A stretch of DNA of 29,423 nucleotides from Prevotella sp. CAG:1058 (GTDB taxonomy: Bacteria; Bacteroidota; Bacteroidia; Bacteroidales; Bacteroidaceae). The notes under the pieces were generated by a model, which made no database searches, had not been told where the DNA came from, and saw only the letters and a program-made list of their open reading frames with translations. Location: the NCBI GenBank assembly GCA_000433175.1, contig HF986752.1, positions 1 through 29,423 on the forward strand, given 5' to 3'. The position numbers were made by a program, and so were the translations under genes. The stretch's first letter is position 1; every line of letters begins with the position of its first letter. Below, piece by piece: positions 23,261-29,423 of the stretch.

Positions 23261-23297
23261 AAGCCGTTGCCAGCATTCTGGCAACGGCTTCCATTTT
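23261..23297. terminator. Bidirectional terminator between the anti-sigma and S46 genes
   Basis: A perfect 13-bp stem (AAGCCGTTGCCAG at 23261-23273 with 23278-23290) has a CATT loop. CCATTTT follows on the plus strand and CTTTCTTT on the minus strand. It sits between the convergent genes ending at 23150 and 23320. The 110 bp before it are AT-rich and non-coding. Confidence 0.85.
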
Positions 23298-23319
23298 ATG
23301 CCTCCGCGTCCGCCGCGGC

Positions 23320-25434
23320 TTATTTGGCGTTAATCTCCTTCAGCAGGCGGTCTGCGTGGCCCCACTTGTCCATCATGTAGAGCACGTAGCGTATGTCCAC
23401 GCCTATGCAGCGGGCCAGGTTCTTCTCGAAGTATATGTCGCTCGAGAGGCTGTCCCAGTTGCCGTCGAATGCCAGTCCGATAAGCTCGCCCTTGCCGTTG
23501 AACATCGGCGAGCCGCTGTTGCCGCCCGTTATGTCGTTGTTTGTGAGGAAGCAGAGCTGCATCTTGCCTGTGGTCTTGTCCTGGTACTTGCCGAAGTCCT
23601 TTGCAGAGAGCAGTTCCTTCATTATCGGTTCGGCAAAGTAGTCGGGCATGCGGTCGCCGTATGCCATCTTCTCAACAATGCTCTCGGCCGTAGTATAGTA
23701 GCCCGACGGCGAGCCGTTCATCGTGAATCCGCCCACGCGGCCGTAGCTAAGGCGCATCGTCATGTTGGCGTCGCTGTAATGGGGCATGTCCTGCTCCATG
23801 CGCAGTTTGGCCGCACAGAGATACTTCTCCTGCAGGTCTATCGAGTCGCTGAGCGGCATCAGAGCCTCACGCTGCGACGCAAGATAGTCTACAAGGCTTA
23901 CTCCAAGCTGCACGCCCGGGTCCTCTATGAACTTCTTCTTGTTGAAATAGAGCTTCTTGCCGTTCTTCATCAGCATAGACTTCTTGTACAGGTAGTCCAC
24001 GTAAGCCGCGCAGTCGCCGCCGAACTTGCTGTCTACCGTCTTGTAGAACGACGGCAGGTAGCCTGCGGGCACATGCTCGCGGTAGTTCTTCATCATGGCC
24101 GCCAGCACCTCCTTGTCGAGCGCTTCGTCCCATGCCTCGCTGTTGTCCTCAAACTCTATGTACTGCTTCTTCGGGTCTTTCTCCGAACCCTTAACCTCCA
24201 TGCCGTTGCCTGCCTTCATGGCACGGGTAACCAGTTCGCTCGTGCCGAAGAACGACTCGCTGAGGTAATAGAACGCCTTCATGCGCTCGAAACGCTCGCC
24301 GTAGAGCTTCGCCATGAGGTCGAAGTCGAGCTTGCCCTTAAGATATCCGGTCTCCTGCTGCCAGTGGCTCAGGCGCATCTCGTAAGCCTTCTTCTGCTCG
24401 ATTATGCCTATCGAGTCGATGCACTTGTTCATACCCATCGAGTTCTTCCAGTAGTTTGCGCTCTGTGCGTACTTAGAGTCGTACTTGATGCGCACTGCCT
24501 CGTCGGCCCTCATGTGGCGCTGCATTATCTCCTGCTTCAGTCCGCGCACCTGCACACGTGTGGCATTGCCCGCGTCGCGCATCTCCCTGATGCCGTAAGA
24601 GGAAAGGTAACGCTCCGTGCTTCCCGGGTAACCGATGGTCATTGCGAAGTCTGTGTCCTTGTATCCCTGGAGAGACACGGGCGCCCAGTTCTTCGGACGG
24701 TAGGGCACATTGTTCTCCGAGTACTCCGCCGGGGCGTTGGTCTTCGGGTCGGCGTATATGCGGAACACGCTGAAGTCGCACGTCTGGCGCGGCCACATCC
24801 AGTTGTCGGTCTCGCCGCCGAACTTACCCATCGACTTGGGAACGGTGAACACGAGGCGCACGTCGGGGAAAAGCTGGTAAGTAGTGGCGAAATACTGGTT
24901 GCCCTCATAATACGGGTCTATCTCCACATGGTATGTCTTCTCGATCTTCTTGACCGAGTCAGTCATTACGGTGGCTATCGAGTCAATCAGCTCCGACTGC
25001 TTGTCGGGAGTCATGTTGTCGATGCCCAGCGCCTGCAGACGCGCCGTAACGTCCTGCTGCTCAATCATGAAGCTGACGTAAAGGTTCTCGTTAGGCAGCT
25101 CGTCCTTGAAGTCCTTGGCGTAAAAGCCATTGAGCATGTAGTCGTGTTCAACGGTCGAATGGCTGCGTATGGCTTCGAAACCGCAGTGGTGGTTGGTAAA
25201 CACGAGGCCGTCAGGCGAAACTACCACGCCCGAGCAGAAACCTCCGAAGAGAACGACAGAGCCTTTGACTGCGTTGTCGGCAGAGTAAAGACTCTCGTAA
25301 GGAAGACTGTAGCCATAGGCTTGCATCTGGTTGTACACCGCCTGGGGCAGGTTGTACAGCGTCCACATACCTTCGTCGGCCTTAGCCGGCAAGAGTGTAA
25401 GCAGACCCAAGAATAATAACGATAATTTTTTCAT
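23320..25434 (-). CDS. S46-family dipeptidyl-peptidase (DPP7-like)
   Basis: A 704-residue exported serine peptidase that removes dipeptides from the N-termini of oligopeptides in the periplasm, supporting amino-acid use. The start at 25434 gives a Sec signal peptide (MKKLSLLFLGLLTLLPAKA). The chymotrypsin-fold halves flank a large helical insert. The catalytic His is in FTNHHCGFEA (about residue 83), and the nucleophile is Ser640 in GGNSGSPMFNG. Eighteen residues after this Ser the sequence reads FDGNW. From memory, Gly here marks DPP7-like enzymes preferring hydrophobic P1 residues, while Arg marks DPP11 (Asp/Glu). The C-terminus VDIRYVLYMMDKWG is typical of the family. It lies downstream of the flippase gene with a 124-bp gap, so it may have its own promoter. 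Confidence 0.93.
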   Translation of the reverse strand: MKKLSLLFLGLLTLLPAKADEGMWTLYNLPQAVYNQMQAYGYSLPYESLYSADNAVKGSVVLFGGFCSGVVVSPDGLVFTNHHCGFEAIRSHSTVEHDYMLNGFYAKDFKDELPNENLYVSFMIEQQDVTARLQALGIDNMTPDKQSELIDSIATVMTDSVKKIEKTYHVEIDPYYEGNQYFATTYQLFPDVRLVFTVPKSMGKFGGETDNWMWPRQTCDFSVFRIYADPKTNAPAEYSENNVPYRPKNWAPVSLQGYKDTDFAMTIGYPGSTERYLSSYGIREMRDAGNATRVQVRGLKQEIMQRHMRADEAVRIKYDSKYAQSANYWKNSMGMNKCIDSIGIIEQKKAYEMRLSHWQQETGYLKGKLDFDLMAKLYGERFERMKAFYYLSESFFGTSELVTRAMKAGNGMEVKGSEKDPKKQYIEFEDNSEAWDEALDKEVLAAMMKNYREHVPAGYLPSFYKTVDSKFGGDCAAYVDYLYKKSMLMKNGKKLYFNKKKFIEDPGVQLGVSLVDYLASQREALMPLSDSIDLQEKYLCAAKLRMEQDMPHYSDANMTMRLSYGRVGGFTMNGSPSGYYTTAESIVEKMAYGDRMPDYFAEPIMKELLSAKDFGKYQDKTTGKMQLCFLTNNDITGGNSGSPMFNGKGELIGLAFDGNWDSLSSDIYFEKNLARCIGVDIRYVLYMMDKWGHADRLLKEINAK

Positions 25435-25558
25435 TGCGTATTGTTTAAATATGGTTTTATAGTGTATTACATGTAAGGTTACAATGTCGTGACGGCGCGC
25501 AGACCGCCTTTTGCGGGCTGTGCGGCGCCCGTCAGCGCGCCCGTAGCCAGCCCGCGGC

Positions 25559-27049
25559 TCACCGCTTAAGCCGCGCAAGCACCTGCTTGAGCGGGAAGTC
25601 GCGCTTAACTATCAGTGCGGCGAAGAGCGCAATCAGCAGCGTATTGACCGCAAGGGCGGCCCACACGGGCAGTTGGCGGTTGGCGAACGTCATGCCGGCG
25701 AACATCACCAGCGCCACGCCCACGTACAACATGATTTCCCTCACGGGGTAGTTTATGGGGTAGTGCTTCTGTCCTGCAATGTAAGAGAGCAGCATCGCCG
25801 TGCCGTAACCTGCGAAGCCGGCCCATGCGCAGGCCATGTAGCCGTAGCGGGGGACGAACACCACGTTGACGATGATGAGCACCAGGCAGCCCGCACCTGA
25901 CAGATACGCGCCCCAGATGGTCTTGTCGATGAGCTTGTACCAGAACGACAGGTTGAAGTAAACGCCCATCATGATTTCAGCCGCCATGACTATCGGCACC
26001 ACGCGGAGCCCCTCCCAGTAGTCGCGCCCTATCAGGTGGCGCAGTATGTCCATGTAGCCGACGACGGCGAGGAATGCCAGCAGGGTGAAGATGACAAAGA
26101 ACTTCATCGCCTTGGCGTAGTTGTCGCGGTTGTCCTTGGAGCGTGCGCTGCCGAAGACGAACGGCTCGTAAGCGTAGCGGAAGGCCTGCGTTATCATTGC
26201 CATGATCATCGCAATCTTGCTCGCCGCGCCGTAAATGCCCAGCTGTGCGTGGGCGTCGGTGCCGTGGTAGATGTAGGGGAAGAGTATCTTGTCTGCCGTC
26301 TGGTTGAGTATTCCGGCAATTCCGAGCACTAGTATGGGCCAGCTGTAGCCGAGCATGCGCCGCAGCAGGGCACGGTCGAACACGTACTTGAAGCCCGTAA
26401 GTTCCTTAACAAGGAAGAGCGTCATTATGCCCGTGCAGAACAGGTTGATGTAGAAGGCGTAGCCGACGCCCACCCCGGGCGAATAGATTGCGCCTGCAAG
26501 GCCTTCGCCGCCGGTGCTTTCGTACCACGCAGGAAGGGCGAGGAAGAACACCAGGTTGAGCGCGATGGACATCACGATATTGGCCAGCTTGAGCGCGGCG
26601 AACTTTATAGGCCGCTTCTTATACCTCAAATAGGCGAACGGTATGCACTGGAACGCGTCGAGGGCGACCGTAACCGCCATTACCCACACGTACGACGGGT
26701 GGTCGGCATAGCCCATGAAAGACGATATGGGCGAGATGAACGACAGCACGAGCACTATGAACAGGAGCGACGTGAAGCCGACCGACACGAGCGTGGTGGA
26801 GTAGACTTTCTGCGGGTCTTCGCTCTCCTTGTTGGCGAAACGGAAGAAAGTGGTCTCCATGCCGTAGGTCAGTATGACGAGCAGCAGCGCCGTATAGGCA
26901 TAGACGTTGGTTATAACGCCGTAGCCGCCGTCGGCAGCCGACAGCGTTGCCGTGTAAAGCGGAACGAGCAAATAGTTGAGGAAACGCCCAACGATGCTGC
27001 TCAGACCGTAAATAGCAGTGTCTTTTGCAAGGCTTTTAAGATTAGCCAT
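25559..27049 (-). CDS. Polysaccharide flippase of the MOP superfamily
   Basis: A 496-residue integral membrane protein with about 14 predicted helices. The N-terminus KDTAIYGLSSIVGRFLNYLL, with VPLYTATLSAADGGYGVITN, is the classic opening of Wzx/PST-type exporters that flip undecaprenyl-linked sugars across the inner membrane. Other features are the YAYTALLLVILTYGMETTFF second helix, KILFPYIYHG in the middle and the C-terminal amphipathic KRDFPLKQVLARLKR. The substrate is unknown, and no glycosyltransferases lie next to it in this window. The MurJ and MATE branches of the superfamily are less likely given the N-terminal pattern. It is on the same strand as the S46 peptidase (downstream) and the SpmA/B fusion (upstream, 105-bp gap). 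Confidence 0.9.
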   Translation of the reverse strand: MANLKSLAKDTAIYGLSSIVGRFLNYLLVPLYTATLSAADGGYGVITNVYAYTALLLVILTYGMETTFFRFANKESEDPQKVYSTTLVSVGFTSLLFIVLVLSFISPISSFMGYADHPSYVWVMAVTVALDAFQCIPFAYLRYKKRPIKFAALKLANIVMSIALNLVFFLALPAWYESTGGEGLAGAIYSPGVGVGYAFYINLFCTGIMTLFLVKELTGFKYVFDRALLRRMLGYSWPILVLGIAGILNQTADKILFPYIYHGTDAHAQLGIYGAASKIAMIMAMITQAFRYAYEPFVFGSARSKDNRDNYAKAMKFFVIFTLLAFLAVVGYMDILRHLIGRDYWEGLRVVPIVMAAEIMMGVYFNLSFWYKLIDKTIWGAYLSGAGCLVLIIVNVVFVPRYGYMACAWAGFAGYGTAMLLSYIAGQKHYPINYPVREIMLYVGVALVMFAGMTFANRQLPVWAALAVNTLLIALFAALIVKRDFPLKQVLARLKR

Positions 27050-27154
27050 AATATTCTGTATAAGTTGTAACTATCATATAAGCACCTACCGACGCGCCAC
27101 TGAAACCGTGCCAACGGCAACGCCGTCTTACGCCCTTCGCCGCGGCACCAGCCG

Positions 27155-28384
27155 TCAGAAGAACAGGTAGCACACGGCTATCGCCGCAATGACTCCGGCC
27201 AAGTCGGCCAGCAGGCCGCAGGCAACGGCATGGCGGGTGTAGCGCACGCCGACGCTGCCGAAGTAGACCGCGAGTATGTAGAACGTCGTATCGGTGGAGC
27301 CCTGGAATATGCAGCTGAGGCGGCCGACAAACGAGTCGGCGCCGTAGGTTGTCATGGCGTCGACCATCATGCCGCGGGCGCCGCTGCCCGAGAGGGGCTT
27401 CATCAGGGCGGTGGGCAGCGCGCCGACGAACTCGGTGTCGCCGCCGCATGCCTCGACGAGCCACGCTATGCCGTCGACCACGGCGTCCATAGCGCCCGAG
27501 GCGCGGAACACGCCGATGCCTACGAGTATCGCCACTAAGTAAGGTATTATGCGCACGGCGGTCGTGAAGCCGTCCTTGGCGCCCTCTATGAAGGCGTCGT
27601 AGACGTTCACCTTCCTCCTCATGCCGGCTATGATGAAGCCCACGATGACGCACATCAGCAGGATGTTGGCCACGGACGTGCTCACGAGGTTCATCCGCTC
27701 CTTGTCCATCGAGCCGAAGAGCCATATCACCGCGGCCACGGCGAGGCTCATTCCGCCGAGAGTCAGCAGCATGGTGCGGTTCAAGAGGTTGATGCGCTGG
27801 TAGAGGCTGGTCACTATGACGCCGGCCAGCGTAGAGAAGAACGTGGCTATCAGTATGGGTATGAACACGTCGGTAGGCTGCGCCGCGCCGAGCTGGGCGC
27901 GGTAGACGAGTATCGAGACGGGTATGACGGTAAGTCCCGACGTGTTGAGCACGAGGAACATTATCATCGGGTTGGTGGCCGTGTCCTTCTTCTTGTTGAG
28001 CCCCTGCAGCTGCTCCATAGCCTTAAGGCCGAGCGGAGTGGCGGCGTTGTCTAAGCCGAGCATGTTGGCGGCGATGTTCATGAATATCGAGCCGGTGGCC
28101 GGGTGGCCCTTGGGTATGTCGGGGAACAGCTTGGTGAACACGGGGCTGAGCACCCTCGCGAGCACGTCTACCACCCCGCCCTTCTCGCCTATCTTCATAA
28201 CGCCGAGCCACAGCGACAACACGCCGGTAAGTCCGAGCGATATCTCGAAGGCGGTCTTGGCCGAGCTGAACGTGGAGTTCATCATGGCCGGAAACACCTC
28301 GGTGTCGCCCATGAACACAAGCCTTACAAGCCCTATGACAAAGGCTATCAGGAAGAATGCTATCCAAATGTAATTTAGCACCAT
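27155..28384 (-). CDS. Fused SpmA/SpmB nucleoside-recognition (Gate) membrane protein
   Basis: A 409-residue membrane protein. The ATG at 28384 (MVLNYIWIAFFLIAFVIGL) is chosen over upstream in-frame starts because those would translate the promoter repeat. The N-terminal half corresponds to SpmA, with STFSSAKTAFEISLGLTGVL, PKGHPATGSIFMNIAANMLG and LDNAATPLGLKAM. The C-terminal half corresponds to SpmB, with AFIEGAKDGFTTAVRIIPYL, LPTALMKPLSGSGARGMM and QGSTDTTFYILAVYFGSVG. In Firmicutes these are two spore maturation proteins. In non-sporing Bacteroidetes the fused form is common and its role is not known to me; transport of a small molecule is plausible. It is transcribed from the duplicated 88-bp promoter module, with an almost absent leader. 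Confidence 0.9.
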   Translation of the reverse strand: MVLNYIWIAFFLIAFVIGLVRLVFMGDTEVFPAMMNSTFSSAKTAFEISLGLTGVLSLWLGVMKIGEKGGVVDVLARVLSPVFTKLFPDIPKGHPATGSIFMNIAANMLGLDNAATPLGLKAMEQLQGLNKKKDTATNPMIMFLVLNTSGLTVIPVSILVYRAQLGAAQPTDVFIPILIATFFSTLAGVIVTSLYQRINLLNRTMLLTLGGMSLAVAAVIWLFGSMDKERMNLVSTSVANILLMCVIVGFIIAGMRRKVNVYDAFIEGAKDGFTTAVRIIPYLVAILVGIGVFRASGAMDAVVDGIAWLVEACGGDTEFVGALPTALMKPLSGSGARGMMVDAMTTYGADSFVGRLSCIFQGSTDTTFYILAVYFGSVGVRYTRHAVACGLLADLAGVIAAIAVCYLFF

Positions 28385-28392
28385 ACAATTTG

Positions 28393-28530
28393 CAAAGATA
28401 GTGCAAGCCGAGTGAAATGCAAAATAAAAACGAGAGAAACGAGTTTTTATTTTCATATTCGAGGCGCAGCCTGTCTTATCAAAAGATAGTGCAAGCCGAG
28501 GGAAATGCAAAATAAAAGCGAGGGAAATAG
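28393..28530 (-). repeat. Tandem 88-bp promoter repeat upstream of the SpmA/B gene
   Basis: Read on the minus strand this is homologous to the dapB promoter repeat, including the ATAAGACAGGC linker. The proximal copy has a TTTTG -33 box (28420-28424), 19 bp, and a TATCTTTG -7 box (28393-28400). Its dyad arms are AAAATAAAAAC and GTTTTTATTTT (28421-28431 and 28443-28453 on the plus strand). The distal copy has a weaker TATCTTTT box exactly 88 bp upstream (28481-28488) and lacks its left dyad arm. The proximal -7 box ends 8 bases before the ATG at 28384. Confidence 0.92.
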
Positions 28531-28574
28531 CGCAAAAAGCTGTCATAACGGCAGGCGGCGGACTGCCGTTTTCC

Positions 28575-28655
28575 AAAAGGTTACCTTTCAGGCGGTAAAA
28601 GGCCATGTTTTACAACGCAAAAGGCCACCTTTCGCAGGGCAAAAGGTAGCCTTTT
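28575..28655. repeat. 22-bp-phased palindrome array D (4 units)
   Basis: Units start at 28575, 28597, 28619 and 28641, each exactly 22 bp apart: AAAAGGTTACCTTTC, AAAAGGCCATGTTTT, AAAAGGCCACCTTTC, AAAAGGTAGCCTTTT. Unit 2 is the asymmetric one. The array lies in the 312-bp gap between the M16 peptidase (ends 28697) and the SpmA/B gene (starts 28384), upstream of the duplicated promoter. This is the same order as at dapB. The remaining part of the gap, 28531-28574, shows nothing else. Confidence 0.93.
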
Positions 28656-28696
28656 AGTAACGGTTTGAATATCAAGTACTTACCAATGCGCTTATT

Positions 28697-29423
28697 CTAT
28701 ACGAACATAAGCGTGGTAAGCCTGTCCTTGTCGAATATCTCGCGTGCCACGGTCTGCATGTCTTCAGCCGTCACCTCGTCGACACGCGCCATCAGCCTTG
28801 CCACGTCTTTCTCTATGCCATGGTGCAGGTAGCTGCGGCCGAAGTCGAGGGCGAAGTTCTCGCGGTTGTCGCACGCCACGCCTATCTGCCCCTTTATCTG
28901 GCGCTTTGCGGCGGCAAGGGCGGTGGCAGACAAAGGTTTCGAGGCGAGCTTGTCAAGCTCGCGAGCCACGAGGCGGCGGCATTTTTTAACATCGTGGGGG
29001 TCGCATCCGAAGTATGTACACCAAAGGCCGGTGTCCGAATAGCTCACCATCGAGCTGTCTACGGTGTACACCAGTCCGTTCTTCTCCCTCAGGGCTATGT
29101 TCAGGCGGGCGTTCATGCCGGGGCCTCCGAGCATGTTGTTCATCAGATACAGTATGAAGCGGCGGCGGTCGTGCACGTCATACGCACGGTTGCCTATCAT
29201 CACGTGTGCCTGGTGGGTGCCCCGGCTGACAACCTCTTCACACGGGACGTATGCCGGAAGGGTCGCTCCCCTGCCCTTACCCGAACGCGGGGCGCTGGGC
29301 GCGAAGCCGGCCGTGGCCTTTTCGAGCAGGCGCACAAGGTGGTCGAAACTGATGTCGCCCGAGGCGAAGAACACGGCGTTGTCGGGACGGTAGAACTTGC
29401 GAGTGAAGCGCAGCGTGTCGTCA
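28697..29423 (-). CDS. M16-family zinc peptidase, C-terminal part
   Basis: The frame is open to the right edge of the window, so about 242 C-terminal residues are seen and the N-terminal HxxEH zinc site is outside. The visible part has the FTRKFYRPDNAVFFASGDIS segment near the end of the first M16 repeat. It is followed by VSRGTHQAHVMIGNRAYD and then YLMNNMLGGPGMNARLNIAL with REKNGLVYTVDSSM, the hallmark second-domain motif of mitochondrial-processing-peptidase-like proteins. The C-terminus is VTAEDMQTVAREIFDKDRLT. In Bacteroidetes such short M16 proteins are common. Whether this one is catalytic cannot be judged without its N-terminus. It is on the same strand as the SpmA/B gene, separated by array D and the promoter module. 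Confidence 0.93.
   Translation of the reverse strand, partial: DDTLRFTRKFYRPDNAVFFASGDISFDHLVRLLEKATAGFAPSAPRSGKGRGATLPAYVPCEEVVSRGTHQAHVMIGNRAYDVHDRRRFILYLMNNMLGGPGMNARLNIALREKNGLVYTVDSSMVSYSDTGLWCTYFGCDPHDVKKCRRLVARELDKLASKPLSATALAAAKRQIKGQIGVACDNRENFALDFGRSYLHHGIEKDVARLMARVDEVTAEDMQTVAREIFDKDRLTTLMFV

Noticed and set aside
23356..25416. Long plus-strand open frame of 686 codons opposite the S46 peptidase.
   Set aside because: It is an antisense shadow of a gene with a complete signal peptide and catalytic motifs. Its composition is Val/His/Arg-rich and matches no family I know.
27155..28384. Evidence of sporulation from SpmA/SpmB homology.
   Set aside because: The Gate-domain fusion is common in non-sporing Bacteroidetes, and nothing else in the window relates to sporulation.

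Overview
The window reads as chromosomal DNA of a Bacteroidales bacterium, most likely a fairly GC-rich Prevotella-like member of the Prevotellaceae. Three things point there. Promoters are of the Bacteroidetes type, with a TAnnTTTG -7 box and TTTG/TTG about 19-20 bp upstream. The gene set is typical: S46 dipeptidyl-peptidase, dapB-lepB-lepB-like-WbqC order, zinc-ribbon Nudix, DUF3332-type lipoprotein, Bacteroidetes-type SpeA, and a fused SpmA/SpmB protein. AUA (Ile) and AGG (Arg) codons are frequent in otherwise GC-rich genes. I saw no phage, transposase, tRNA, rRNA or CRISPR locus. Species-level placement is inference.

Layout. Positions 1-3111 (minus strand) hold a housekeeping run: acyl-CoA thioesterase, dprA, dusB and the N-terminal part of tcdA. 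Positions 3614-7511 (plus) hold dapB, a signal peptidase I gene broken by a nonsense codon and a 34-bp tandem duplication, a second signal-peptidase-like gene lacking both catalytic residues, and a WbqC-family gene. A DUF3332-type lipoprotein gene (7610-8161) converges, across a strong bidirectional terminator, on a metal-homeostasis pair: a Fur-family regulator and a P1B-type metal ATPase with a candidate operator palindrome in its promoter. Positions 10994-15775 carry envelope or secreted proteins (small exported protein, alpha/beta hydrolase, two-lobed aspartic protease, duplicated-domain lipoprotein) around a Nudix hydrolase. Positions 15988-21818 carry topA-aroK, then speA and argB with a highly structured spacer between them. 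Positions 22160-23150 encode an ECF sigma factor translationally overlapped by a membrane-anchored probable anti-sigma factor. The rest is on the minus strand: S46 peptidase, polysaccharide flippase, SpmA/B fusion and a partial M16 peptidase.

The most unusual content is intergenic. Four gene-flanking regions (3288, 10759, 21890, 28575) each contain exactly four copies of a 15-bp near-palindrome (consensus AAAAGGYNNCCTTTT) on an exact 22-bp pitch, about two helical turns. At two of these loci, 25 kb apart and on opposite strands, the array lies upstream of a homologous tandemly duplicated 88-bp promoter module. Its -33 box ends an 11-bp dyad, and the dyad arms have changed together between the two loci. 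The result is a composite order of array, double promoter and gene, in front of dapB and in front of the SpmA/B gene. I do not recognise this as a named system, and it is my main candidate for something undescribed.
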